Source of the DNA: Microtetraspora sp. NBRC 16547
GTDB lineage: Bacteria > Actinomycetota > Actinomycetes > Streptosporangiales > Streptosporangiaceae
Length of the DNA stretch: 64,000 nucleotides
Assembly (NCBI RefSeq): GCF_030268965.1
Contig: NZ_BSSE01000002.1
Span: 186,001-250,000 of the forward strand
Direction: 5' to 3'
Made by a program: the position numbers and the translations under genes. Positions 8,623-17,038 of this stretch are shown one piece after another; position 1 is the stretch's first letter; the number at the start of each line of letters is the position of its first letter. The notes beneath the pieces are model-generated. The model was not told where the DNA came from. It saw nothing but the letters and a program-made list of their open reading frames with translations, and searched no databases.

Positions 8623-9660
8623 GTGACTGCCCACCTTGCCGACTCAGCCTTTCTCCGTGCCTGCCGTCGCGAGCCCGTCCCGCACACGCCCGTCTGGTTC
8701 ATGCGCCAGGCCGGGCGGTCGCTCCCGGAGTACCGCCGGGTGCGCGAGGGCACCTCGATGCTCGCCGCGTGCGCGACGCCGGACCTCGTGGTCGAGATCA
8801 CCATGCAGCCGGTACGGCGATACTCCACGGACGCCGCGATCTTCTTCAGCGACATCGTGGTCCCGCTCAAGGCCATCGGCGTCGGCCTCGACATCGTGCC
8901 GGGCGTCGGTCCCGTGGTGGACAGCCCGATCCGCGACGCCTCCGGTGTCGCCTCCCTGCGGCCCATCGAGCCGGGCGACGTGCCGTACGTCACGGAGTCC
9001 GTGCAGTCCCTCGTGAAGGAGCTCGACGGCGTGCCCCTCATCGGGTTCGCCGGCGGCCCGTTCACGCTCGCGTCGTACCTCATCGAGGGCGGGCCCTCCA
9101 AGAACCACGACCGCACCAAGGCGATGATGTACGGCGAGCCGGAGCTGTGGCACGAGCTGATGGACCGGCTCACCACGATCACGCTGGCCTTCCTGCGCAT
9201 CCAGGTGGCCGCGGGCGCCTCCGCGATCCAGCTCTTCGACTCGTGGGTGGGCGCGGTCGCCCCGGTGGACTACCGCACCTACGTGCTGCCGCACACCAGC
9301 AAGATCTTCGCGGGCCTGGCCGACCTGAACGTGCCCCGCATCCACTTCGGCGTGGGCACGGGCGAGCTGCTCGGACTGATGGGGGAGGCCGGCGCGGACG
9401 TCGTCGGCGTCGACTGGCGGGTGCCGCTCGACGAGGCCGCGCTGCGCGTCGGCGCGGGCAAGGCCCTCCAGGGCAACCTCGACCCGGCCGTCCTGTTCGC
9501 GCCCTGGGACGTCGTCGAGCCCCGTGCCCGTGACGTGCTCGAGCGGGGCCGGGTGGCCGAGGGACACGTCTTCAACCTCGGCCACGGCGTCCTGCCCTCC
9601 ACCGACCCCGACCAGCTCGCGCGGCTGGCCGACTTCGTCCACGAGGCGTCCGCCCGCTGA
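8623..9660 (+). CDS. hemE: Uroporphyrinogen decarboxylase
   Basis: A 345-residue cytosolic enzyme that converts uroporphyrinogen III to coproporphyrinogen III in heme synthesis. The N-terminal signature [14 protein letters not shown] and the block [17 protein letters not shown] are intact, as is the C-terminal NLGHGV. The GTG at 8623 places the conserved [11 protein letters not shown] at the expected distance; an in-frame ATG at 8602 is an alternative, and the long frame further upstream is not coding. It heads a heme region with hemG and hemQ downstream. Confidence 0.95.
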   Translation: MTAHLADSAFLRACRREPVPHTPVWFMRQAGRSLPEYRRVREGTSMLAACATPDLVVEITMQPVRRYSTDAAIFFSDIVVPLKAIGVGLDIVPGVGPVVDSPIRDASGVASLRPIEPGDVPYVTESVQSLVKELDGVPLIGFAGGPFTLASYLIEGGPSKNHDRTKAMMYGEPELWHELMDRLTTITLAFLRIQVAAGASAIQLFDSWVGAVAPVDYRTYVLPHTSKIFAGLADLNVPRIHFGVGTGELLGLMGEAGADVVGVDWRVPLDEAALRVGAGKALQGNLDPAVLFAPWDVVEPRARDVLERGRVAEGHVFNLGHGVLPSTDPDQLARLADFVHEASAR

Positions 9661-9669
9661 CGCCCGGCG

Positions 9670-9694
9670 CTCCGGTGCGGGAGTCGCACCGGGG
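9670..9694. terminator. Hairpin after hemE
   Basis: CCGGTGCG (9672-9679) pairs with CGCACCGG (9685-9692) around a 5-base loop, with two further possible pairs at the base. It lies between the convergent hemE and DUF4349 genes and can serve both. Confidence 0.7.
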
Positions 9695-9700
9695 CGGCCG

Positions 9701-10747
9701 TCAGCCGGACGTCCGGGGTGAACCGTCCTCGCCGTCGCCGGACGGGTGCTCCACGGCGGGAGTGCTCCCGGCGGTGTCCCCGTACGGGCGGTCCTCCTCC
9801 TGCCACGCCTCCGTCCTGCTGGCCTCCGCCCTGGGCGCCTCCGTCCTCGCCGTACGGCGGGTGCCGGCCCGGCGGCGGACAAGATAGAAGGGCAGCCCGA
9901 GGATGGCGGCCAGGACGAGCCAGGGGAGCAGTACGCCCAGCACGGTGAGGCCGATCCCGACAGCGGTCACCAGCGCGGTCCAGCCGGCGTCGAGGCCGGC
10001 GAGGAACCCGGACGTCTTCTTCGGCTTGGGCTTGGGAGGCGTGGCGGCGGGCCCGGCCAGGTTGAGGGTGACGGTCGCCATGCCGGTCTGGGCGGCGAGC
10101 GCCTTCTGCCGCGCCTGGAGCGCCTCCAGCTCGGCCTCGCGGCTGGAGATCTCGCGCTCGATCTCCAGGATCTCGCCGATCTTCTGCGCCTTGCTCAGCA
10201 GCGTGCGGAACTGGCCGAGCGCCGACTCCGCCGACTTCACCCGGCTGGCCACGTCGGCGACCTCCTCGGTGACGTCCTGCGCACCCTGGTTCAGCGACTC
10301 GCGCTTGCCGAGGTCACGGCTGAGCCGGGCCAGCACGTCGGGGTAGCCGGCCGGGGGGATCTTGAACGCGATGACCGCCTCGTCCCGCTTGGAGTAGGAG
10401 TTACTCCGCTCCTCGGAGACGTAGCCGCCCGCGCCGGTCACGATCTGCTTGGCCTGGTCGGCGGCCGCGGTGACGTCCTTCACTCGGACGGTCAGCTGGG
10501 CCGTGTAGATCACCGCCCGGTCGTCGAGCGCGATCTTCGCCTTCTGGGGCGTGCGTGCCGACTTACCGGTGGAGTCGGCGCCTGCGCCTGCGCCGCCACT
10601 GGCCGGGTCGGCCTGCGCGAACTGTGGAGCGGAGGCCGCCTCGTCGCGGGCCACGGCCGGCGAGGAGCCGCCGTCGACCCCTCCGCAGCCGGAGAGCAGA
10701 AAGGCGGCCGTGACGATAACAGCCGTTCCGTACCGGAATCTGGTCAT
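9701..10747 (-). CDS. DUF4349 lipoprotein with coiled coil
   Basis: A 348-residue exported protein. A signal peptide ends in lipobox LLSGC (C21). A DUF4349 domain follows, with a heptad-rich stretch at about residues 165-225 (SAESALGQFRTLLSKAQKIG, then EIEREISSREAELEALQARQ). A transmembrane helix at about 265-290 and a charged cytosolic tail come last. It appears tethered to the membrane at both ends. It lies between hemE and hemG but on the opposite strand; no link to heme is shown. Confidence 0.85.
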   Translation of the reverse strand: MTRFRYGTAVIVTAAFLLSGCGGVDGGSSPAVARDEAASAPQFAQADPASGGAGAGADSTGKSARTPQKAKIALDDRAVIYTAQLTVRVKDVTAAADQAKQIVTGAGGYVSEERSNSYSKRDEAVIAFKIPPAGYPDVLARLSRDLGKRESLNQGAQDVTEEVADVASRVKSAESALGQFRTLLSKAQKIGEILEIEREISSREAELEALQARQKALAAQTGMATVTLNLAGPAATPPKPKPKKTSGFLAGLDAGWTALVTAVGIGLTVLGVLLPWLVLAAILGLPFYLVRRRAGTRRTARTEAPRAEASRTEAWQEEDRPYGDTAGSTPAVEHPSGDGEDGSPRTSG

Positions 10748-10885
10748 GTCCGTGAAGACGGGCTGTGGAGCGGGCGGGTTCGGTGATCGGCGTCACGGTC
10801 CTGTCACGGGTTCCGCACCGTGCGGTCACGGGGCGCTCATGGTCGGTGCGGTCACGGCGGTTCGGGGGGCGCGCCTCCTGCCCGG

Positions 10886-10899
10886 TAGCTTTGACGACT
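10886..10899 (+). promoter_or_regulatory. hemG: Leaderless promoter of hemG
   Basis: TAGCTT at 10886-10891 resembles a -10 box and ends eight bases before the ATG. No ribosome site is visible, so the transcript probably begins at or next to the start codon. Confidence 0.45.
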
Positions 10900-12354
10900 A
10901 TGGAAGGAACCCCAGCTCCGCGCCATGTCGTGGTCGTCGGCGGTGGAATCGCCGGCCTGGCCGCCGCACTCTACTTGCGGCGCGGCGCCACCCGCGAGAT
11001 TCGGATCACCGTTCTGGAAGGGGCGCCGCGGATCGGCGGCAAGCTCCACGCGTCCGACGTGGCCGGCCTGGAGGTGGACGCCGGGGCCGAGGCCATGCTG
11101 GCCCGCAGGCCCGAGGGCAAGGAGCTGGCCCGGCTCGCCGGGCTGGAGGACATGCTGGTCCATCCCGACGCGACGCACGCGTCCATCCTGTCCAGGGGAG
11201 CGCTCCACCCGCTGCCCAGCGGCCAGGTGATGGGCGTGCCCTCCGACCTGGCCGCGCTCGCCCGCTCGCGCGTCCTGTCCCCCGGGGGACTGGCCCGGGC
11301 CGCGCTCGATCGGGTCCTTCCCCCGAGCCTGGTCACCACGGACGTCTCCGTGGCCGCGTACATCCGGGCCCGCATGGGCACCGAGGTCGTCGACCGCCTT
11401 GTCGAGCCGCTGCTCGGCGGGGTCTACGCCGGCCGGTCCGAGATGCTCTCGCTTGACGCGACCATGCCGCAGATCGCCGCCGTCGCGCGTACGGAGCCCT
11501 CCCTGGCGAAGGCCGCGGCGGACATCGTCGCGGCGGCGCCCAAGGACGCCGGCCCGGTCTTCGCCACGCTCAGGAACGGCATGGGCAGCCTGCCGGAGGC
11601 GGTCGCGAAGGCGTCGGGCGCCGACGTCAGAACCGGCGTGACGGTGCGCGAGTTGATCCGGATGCCGGGCGGCTGGCGGCTCGTCACCGGCCCCACCAGG
11701 GACGAGGAGATCGTCGAGGCCGACGCCGTCGTGCTCGCCGTGCCCGCGATCGCCGCGGCGCGGCTGCTGCGGCGCGAGGTGCCGGGCGCGGCCGCCGAGC
11801 TCGCCGGGATCGAGTACGCCAGCATGGCCATCGCCACCCTGGCCTACCCCAGGGACGCGTTCCCCGTGCTGCCGTCGGGCAGCGGCTACCTGGTCCCGCC
11901 GGTCGAGCGCAGACCGGTCAAGGCCGCCACCTTCAGCACGATCAAGTGGCCGCACCTGGCCGAGGCCGATCCCGGCGTGGTGATCGTCCGCTGCTCCATG
12001 GGGCGCCTGGGCGAGGAGCACGTCCTGCAGCGGGACGACGCCGAGCTGGTGGCCACGGCGGTGGGTGAGATGGCCGAGATCACGGGGGTGCGGGGGTTCC
12101 CGATCGACACCCGGATCACCCGCTGGGGCGGCTCCCTGCCGCAGTACAACGTGGGCCATCTCGACCGGGTCGCCCGCATCCGCGCGGCGACGGCCATCCA
12201 GCCCGGCCTCGCGGTCTGCGGTGCGGCCTACGACGGCGTCGGGATCCCCGCGTGCGTCGCCACCGCCCGTACGGCCGCGGCGCTGATCCTCGACCATCTC
12301 GCCGCGAGCGAGCCCCGGTCAGCCGCCGGGGCGGCCGAAGACCCGGAGGGGTGA
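10900..12354 (+). CDS. hemG: Protoporphyrinogen/coproporphyrinogen oxidase (HemY/CgoX type)
   Basis: A 484-residue FAD enzyme that oxidises the porphyrinogen ring. The dinucleotide motif VVVVGGGIAGLAAALYLRR lies at residues about 10-28, and the C-terminal FAD block ends in GVGIPACVATARTAA. Because hemQ follows, the relevant substrate is probably coproporphyrinogen III (coproporphyrin-dependent route). The ATG at 10900 is chosen since the Rossmann motif begins directly after it; upstream reading is non-coding. It is 18 bases from hemQ, so they likely form an operon. Confidence 0.93.
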   Translation: MEGTPAPRHVVVVGGGIAGLAAALYLRRGATREIRITVLEGAPRIGGKLHASDVAGLEVDAGAEAMLARRPEGKELARLAGLEDMLVHPDATHASILSRGALHPLPSGQVMGVPSDLAALARSRVLSPGGLARAALDRVLPPSLVTTDVSVAAYIRARMGTEVVDRLVEPLLGGVYAGRSEMLSLDATMPQIAAVARTEPSLAKAAADIVAAAPKDAGPVFATLRNGMGSLPEAVAKASGADVRTGVTVRELIRMPGGWRLVTGPTRDEEIVEADAVVLAVPAIAAARLLRREVPGAAAELAGIEYASMAIATLAYPRDAFPVLPSGSGYLVPPVERRPVKAATFSTIKWPHLAEADPGVVIVRCSMGRLGEEHVLQRDDAELVATAVGEMAEITGVRGFPIDTRITRWGGSLPQYNVGHLDRVARIRAATAIQPGLAVCGAAYDGVGIPACVATARTAAALILDHLAASEPRSAAGAAEDPEG

Positions 12355-12372
12355 GACGGCAGAATGGAACGC

Positions 12373-13074
12373 ATGACGGAGGGCACATCGCGTCCAAAGG
12401 CGCGTGATCTCAACCAGGTGATCCGGTACACCATGTGGTCGGTCTTCCGGCTGCGCGACCAGCTGCCCCCGGGTCGCGAGGGCGTCGCTGACGAGGTCGA
12501 CGAGTTGCTCGCACAGGCGGGCGGCAAGGACGTCGTGACCCGCGGTTGCTACGACGTCTCCGGGTTCCGCGCGGACGCCGACTACATGTTCTGGTGGCAC
12601 GCTCCGGCGGCGGAGGACCTGCAGGAGGTCTACTCCCGCTTCCGCCGCACCGCGCTCGGCCGCGCGAGCGAGCCGGTCTGGTCGGCGATGGCGCTGCACC
12701 GCCCGGCCGAGTTCAACAAGTCGCACATCCCCGCGTTCCTGGCGGAGGAGGAGCCGAGGGCGTTCGTCTCGGTCTATCCGTTCGTGCGCTCCCTGGAGTG
12801 GTACCTCCTCGACGACATCGAGCGCCGCACCATGCTCGCTGAGCACGGCAGGATGGCCCGTGACTTCCCGGACGTACGGGCGAACACCGTGGCCTGCTTC
12901 GCGCTGAACGACTTCGAGTGGATGCTCGCGTTCGAGGCCGACGAGCTGCACCGCATCGTCGACCTCATGCGCCACCTGCGCGCGGCCGAGGCGCGCCGCC
13001 ACACCCGGGTGGAGATCCCGTTCTTCACCGGGCACAGGAAGCCCGTGAGCGAGCTGGTCACGGCCCTGCCCTGA
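12373..13074 (+). CDS. hemQ: Coproheme decarboxylase HemQ
   Basis: A 233-residue member of the chlorite-dismutase superfamily that decarboxylates coproheme to heme b, the last step of the Gram-positive pathway. The block [14 protein letters not shown] contains the tyrosine expected for catalysis, and the axial histidine lies in [13 protein letters not shown]. The ATG at 12373 has GGAA at a fair distance; an ATG nine bases earlier is also in frame. A strong hairpin follows the stop. Confidence 0.93.
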   Translation: MTEGTSRPKARDLNQVIRYTMWSVFRLRDQLPPGREGVADEVDELLAQAGGKDVVTRGCYDVSGFRADADYMFWWHAPAAEDLQEVYSRFRRTALGRASEPVWSAMALHRPAEFNKSHIPAFLAEEEPRAFVSVYPFVRSLEWYLLDDIERRTMLAEHGRMARDFPDVRANTVACFALNDFEWMLAFEADELHRIVDLMRHLRAAEARRHTRVEIPFFTGHRKPVSELVTALP

Positions 13075-13107
13075 CCCTCCTGCCGCGTTCCAGCCACGTT
13101 CCAACCG

Positions 13108-13138
13108 CGACGCCCGCCGGTGACACCGGCGGGCGTCG
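13108..13138 (+). terminator. Strong hairpin after hemQ
   Basis: A perfect 14-base-pair stem (CGACGCCCGCCGGT at 13108-13121 with its complement at 13125-13138) and a 3-base loop, 33 bases past the hemQ stop. No T tract follows. Confidence 0.85.
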
Positions 13139-13309
13139 TGCGTGTCCGGACCCGGGCGCGTACGGCGCCCACCGCGCGGGTAGGACCCCCGTGCATCACC
13201 CTCCCTATACGAGAGGATGACCCTCGCTGTACCAAATGCCGGGAACACCGATATGATCTCGTTATCTTTGTCATACTCGGGCAAAGCCCTTATGTCGTTG
13301 TGAGGCGAG

Positions 13310-13906
13310 GTGTCGAGGGTTCTGGCACGTTCCAGAGGCCGTCGCAGGAAGCGGCGGACCAGATCGCGCGTGATCAAGGTGTCCATCGGCCTGGCGGCGG
13401 TCGCCGCCGGTGTGGCCGCGTCGCGGCCGCTGCTCGCCGGCTCGGGCGAGCCGTCCCCCGTCCGCGCGGCCGCCGTCGCGCCGATGGCGAGCCCCGGCCC
13501 CGTGGGCGAGTTGACCGTCACCAGCGCGGGCGGCGCCGCGAAGTCCGGCCGGGTCGGCGGATCCAAGGGCGAGGTGATGGCGTCCGGACGGTCGAAGTAC
13601 ACCGACGAGCAGGCGCTCACCTACTTCACGAGCCGGTGGAACGACAAGACGACCAAGCGGGTGCGTGAGATCCGGACGGCCGGCCGATACTTGCGGATCT
13701 ATACGGACCTCCCCGAGACCGCCGACAACTCCAAGTCCGCGATCACCCTGTGCAAGAGGGGCCTGGAGTACCTCAAGGACATCGGGGAGACCAACCCGGT
13801 GGTGTTCGTCCAGGCGAAGTTCGGCGGGAACGGCAACCCCGTCCTGGCCAACATCCTCGGCCCGGACGATCACACCTGCCGCGTCACCCACCCCAAGCCC
13901 AGGTGA
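13310..13906 (+). CDS. Exported or membrane-anchored hypothetical protein
   Basis: A 198-residue protein with an arginine-rich N-terminus followed by a hydrophobic helix at about 21-40, which looks like a signal or anchor. A low-complexity Pro/Ala/Gly linker leads to a C-terminal domain of about 100 residues (YTDEQALTYFTSRWNDKTTK, then RYLRIYTDLPETADNSKSAI) with two cysteines that could bridge (TLCKRG, HTCRV). I do not recognise the domain. The region before it (13139-13309) turns AT-rich near 13250-13275 and probably holds the promoter. Confidence 0.7.
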   Translation: MSRVLARSRGRRRKRRTRSRVIKVSIGLAAVAAGVAASRPLLAGSGEPSPVRAAAVAPMASPGPVGELTVTSAGGAAKSGRVGGSKGEVMASGRSKYTDEQALTYFTSRWNDKTTKRVREIRTAGRYLRIYTDLPETADNSKSAITLCKRGLEYLKDIGETNPVVFVQAKFGGNGNPVLANILGPDDHTCRVTHPKPR

Positions 13907-13936
13907 TCGGCCCCAGGTGATCGGCGGAGCCGGGTC

Positions 13937-14338
13937 TCACTCGGCCGGTTCGAGAGTCAGGCAGACGGAGTTGATGCAGTAGCGGTCGTCGGTGGGCGTG
14001 GCGTACCCCTCGCCGTGGAAGACGTGCCCCAGGTGCGAGTCGCACCGGGCGCAGCGGACCTCCACGCGGGTCATGCCCAGCGAGTCGTCCTGGTGCAGGG
14101 TGACCGCCTTCGACGCCGACGGCTCGAAGAACGACGGCCAGCCGCAGTGCGAGTCGAACTTGGCCTCCGAACGGAACAGCTCGGCTCCGCACGCGCGGCA
14201 GGAATAGACCCCCACGGTCTTCGTGTCGACGTACTCACCGGTGAAGGGACGCTCCGTACCCGCCTGGCGCAGCACGCGGAACTCCTCGGGGGAAAGCTGG
14301 ACGCGCCACTCGGCGTCACTCTTGATGACCTTGTCCAT
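13937..14338 (-). CDS. msrB: Peptide methionine-R-sulfoxide reductase
   Basis: A 133-residue repair enzyme that reduces methionine-R-sulfoxide in proteins. Two CxxC pairs for zinc are present ([16 protein letters not shown]), the substrate block [10 protein letters not shown] is intact, and the catalytic cysteine is C121 in RYCINS. A further cysteine at 126 follows. Start ATG at 14338 begins the domain; the longer frame upstream is not coding. It stands alone, ending head-to-head with the preceding secreted protein gene. Confidence 0.95.
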   Translation of the reverse strand: MDKVIKSDAEWRVQLSPEEFRVLRQAGTERPFTGEYVDTKTVGVYSCRACGAELFRSEAKFDSHCGWPSFFEPSASKAVTLHQDDSLGMTRVEVRCARCDSHLGHVFHGEGYATPTDDRYCINSVCLTLEPAE

Positions 14339-14666
14339 GTTCGCCTGCCTATGTGGGATCGGTCGCGTGGTCAACGCGTAGAACCACACGGCACCCTGAG
14401 ACCTTCCCGGCGGAGTTCTTTCCGGGTGAAGCATCCTTCGGAGGTCGTTTTGGCGTCTTCACTGGTGAGAGGGCTGATCCTCCCCGAGAGGGAGGGATCG
14501 GCCGTCCCGCCGTCGCGGCGGCGAAGCGCCCTACCCGTGCTGGACGCCGCCCGTACGGCAGGAGGGTTGCCGTCCGAAGGGGCGGCACGCCGGGTCCGTC
14601 CCATCCGACCTTCCGGCCGAGGCGGCCGGTGCCCAGTGCCGAGCACCGATCGCCGAACGCCGAGGT

Positions 14667-14698
14667 CCGGGACGGACCCGCTCCGTCCCGGGTAGGGT
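14667..14698 (+). promoter_or_regulatory. Palindrome and -10 box before the LigD-type polymerase gene
   Basis: CCGGGACGG (14667-14675) and CCGTCCCGG (14683-14691) form a 9-7-9 inverted repeat that runs into a -10-like TAGGGT at 14693-14698, seven bases before the ATG. The repeat would cover the -35 to -10 spacer, so it could be an operator. The rest of the 14339-14666 gap shows no gene; it contains a 14-base-period string related to the repeat at 6164. Confidence 0.5.
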
Positions 14699-14705
14699 CG
14701 CAGGC

Positions 14706-15704
14706 ATGGCTTCGCCGTACATAGAGATCGAGGCGGGCGGCCGGACCGTCAAAGTGACCAATCCGGACAAGATCTACTTCCCCGGCGTAGGGGCCACCAA
14801 GCGCGACCTGGTGGAGTACTACGTGAGCGTGGGAGAGGGGGTCCTGCGCGCGCTGCGCGACCGCCCCACGCACCTCAAGCGGCATCCCGACGGTGTCGAG
14901 ACCGAGGCGATCTACCAGAAGCGGATGCCCAAGCACCCCGACTGGATCGAGACGGTGACGGTGCGCTTCCCCAGCGGGCGCACGGCCGACGCGTTCCGGC
15001 CGACCGAGATCGCCGCCGTGGCCTGGTGCGCGAACCTCGGCACGATCGACTTCCACCCCTGGCCCGTCCGGGCGGCCGACGTGGAGCATCCCGACGAGCT
15101 TCGCATCGACCTCGACCCGCAGCCGGGCACCGGCTTCGACGAGGCGCGCAAGGTCGCCTTCGTCGTCCGGGAGGTCCTCGCCGACCTGGGCATGCGCGGT
15201 TTCCCGAAGACCTCCGGCAGCCGCGGGATCCACGTCGCCGTGCGCGTCCGGCCGGAGTGGACCTTCACCGAGGTGCGGCACGCGTCCATCGCGCTGGCCC
15301 GCGAGGTGGAGCGGCGCGCTCCCGGCCTCGCGACCACGGCGTGGTGGAAGGAGGAGCGCGGCGAGCGGGTCTTCATCGACTACAACCAGAACGCCAGGGA
15401 CCGCACCGTGGTCGCCGCCTACTCGGTGCGCGCCCGGCCGGAGGCTCAGGTGTCCGCGCCGGTCACCTGGGACGAGCTGGCCGGGTGCGATCCGCGCGAC
15501 TTCGACATCAGGACGATGCCGGAGCGCTTCGCCCGGCTCGGCGATGTGCAGCGGGCCATCGACGACGAGGCGTTCGGCATCGAGGCGCTGCTGGAGCGGT
15601 ACGCCGCCGACGATCGCGGTGACCTGCCGTACCCGCCGAACTATCCGAAGATGCCCGGCGAGCCCAAGCGCGTCCAGCCGTCCAAAGCCCGCCCGGAAGG
15701 TTAG
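14706..15704 (+). CDS. LigD-type NHEJ polymerase domain protein (stand-alone)
   Basis: A 332-residue archaeo-eukaryotic primase-type polymerase, the PolDom of LigD, that fills gaps and adds ribonucleotides at double-strand breaks. Catalytic D135 and D137 are in ELRIDLDPQPG, with the nucleotide-binding SGSRGIHV and a later FIDYNQNARDRT. Unlike multidomain LigD it carries no ligase or phosphoesterase domain; a separate ATP ligase lies 1.3 kb downstream. No Ku gene is in the window. Confidence 0.93.
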   Translation: MASPYIEIEAGGRTVKVTNPDKIYFPGVGATKRDLVEYYVSVGEGVLRALRDRPTHLKRHPDGVETEAIYQKRMPKHPDWIETVTVRFPSGRTADAFRPTEIAAVAWCANLGTIDFHPWPVRAADVEHPDELRIDLDPQPGTGFDEARKVAFVVREVLADLGMRGFPKTSGSRGIHVAVRVRPEWTFTEVRHASIALAREVERRAPGLATTAWWKEERGERVFIDYNQNARDRTVVAAYSVRARPEAQVSAPVTWDELAGCDPRDFDIRTMPERFARLGDVQRAIDDEAFGIEALLERYAADDRGDLPYPPNYPKMPGEPKRVQPSKARPEG

Positions 15705-15748
15705 GTCGTGTTTCGTGGATCTTTTTGGCCTACTGCGGTCGCTGCGGG

Positions 15749-16156
15749 CTAGAACCGCTGGACCATCGAGGCGGTCAGCAGCACCAGGACGAACGTGGAG
15801 ATCCCGGCGACGCCGTGCAGGGCGACCGCGATCATCGGAAAGCGGCGTTCCGTGCCCCGGGCGTGGCGGCCCACTCCGCCCAGCCAGCGGGTGGACAGCG
15901 TGAAGCCGAGCAGCGCGACGGCGGTCAGCACCGCGAAGGCCCCCCAGGCGTACCCGCTCTCGTGGGTGAGCAGGAAGCCGACCCACAGCCCGAGTCCCGC
16001 GACCGCGAGGGCGGGATGGGTGAGGATCAGGGCCGTCGGGAACGCGGTGACCTTCGTCGCCTGCTGCCGCAGGCCGCTGCCCGCCAGCCACAGGACCAGC
16101 AGGTAGAGCCCGGCCAGCGCGGTGAGGATCCAGACTGCGAGCGCGGCGAGTTCCAA
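15749..16156 (-). CDS. Small four-helix membrane protein
   Basis: A 135-residue integral membrane protein with four hydrophobic segments (for example ALAVWILTALAGLYLLVLWL and VALHGVAGISTFVLVLLTAS). A TTG start at 16156 is chosen because GGAGGGG sits six bases upstream; longer frames are artefacts. It lies between the polymerase and the reductase gene on the opposite strand. Function not recognised. Confidence 0.7.
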   Translation of the reverse strand: MELAALAVWILTALAGLYLLVLWLAGSGLRQQATKVTAFPTALILTHPALAVAGLGLWVGFLLTHESGYAWGAFAVLTAVALLGFTLSTRWLGGVGRHARGTERRFPMIAVALHGVAGISTFVLVLLTASMVQRF

Positions 16157-16300
16157 GCGTCCCCTCCGGAGCGGACCCGGAAGCGGGCGTCCTGGTCGGC
16201 CCGTCGGTCCCGTTGGCACGATCCAACACCGTCCTTCCGCAGGCGGGAACAGGGGACATCGAACCGTTATCTGTCGGGCGGATGTGTCACTGTAGAGAGC

Positions 16301-17038
16301 GTGCGCCGCATACATCCCGACTTCGAAGACGATCCTGATCTCGTCGCCGCCTACGCTCAGCCCCCGGGCGAGTGGCTGCGGATCAACATGGTGGCCAGCG
16401 CGGACGGCGGTGCCTGGCTCAAGGGCCTGTCCGGCGGGCTCTCCAGCGAGGGGGACCGCCGGGTGTTCGGCATCCTGCGCGGTCTCGCCGACGTGATCCT
16501 CGCCGGTGCCGCCACCGTGCGCACCGAGGGGTACGGTCCGGCCCGGCCCCGCGCGTCGTGGCGCGCCCTTCGCGTGGGCCGCCCGCCCGCCCCGCCGGTG
16601 GCGGTCGTCACCCGGCGGCTCGACCTGGACCTCGGCAGCCCGCTGTTCACCGAGACCGAGCCGTACGCGCGGACGATCGTGATCACCACGGAGTCAGCGC
16701 CGCCCGACCGGCGGGCGGAGGCCGCCAAGAAGGCCGATGTGATCACCGCGGGGGAACACCGCGTCGATCTGACGCTGGCGGCGCGCGAGCTGCGCGAGCG
16801 CGGCCTGCCCGCGATCCTGTGCGAGGGCGGCCCCCGGCTGAACGCCCAGCTCGCCTCCGCGGGTCTGGTGGACGAGCTGTGCCTCACCGTCAGCCCGCTG
16901 CTGATCGGCGGCGACGCGGCCCGCATCCTGAACGGCGCCGCGTCCCAGACCCGGCTGGCGCTCGCCCAGGTCCTCCAGGAGGAGGGATTCCTGTTCTGCC
17001 GCTACATGAGGGAGACGTCGGATGAGCTTGCCGGTTGA
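16301..17038 (+). CDS. RibD C-terminal/dihydrofolate-reductase-like (pyrimidine reductase) protein
   Basis: A 245-residue NADPH-dependent reductase of the RibD-C/DHFR-like fold. Conserved features are INMVASADGGAWLKG, the ILAGAATVRTEGYGPARP block and LCEGGPRLNAQL. In riboflavin synthesis this fold reduces the ribosylamino-pyrimidine, but stand-alone copies have unclear substrates. The GTG at 16301 follows GAGAG. Its 3' end overlaps the DNA ligase gene by 17 bases, so the two are tightly coupled, an odd pairing of metabolism and repair. Confidence 0.83.
   Translation: MRRIHPDFEDDPDLVAAYAQPPGEWLRINMVASADGGAWLKGLSGGLSSEGDRRVFGILRGLADVILAGAATVRTEGYGPARPRASWRALRVGRPPAPPVAVVTRRLDLDLGSPLFTETEPYARTIVITTESAPPDRRAEAAKKADVITAGEHRVDLTLAARELRERGLPAILCEGGPRLNAQLASAGLVDELCLTVSPLLIGGDAARILNGAASQTRLALAQVLQEEGFLFCRYMRETSDELAG

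Noticed and set aside
15705-15748. GTCGTGTTTCGTGGATCTTTTT after the LigD-type polymerase gene as an IS end.
   Set aside because: No matching inverted end, target duplication or transposase is nearby; it may simply be a T-containing terminator region.
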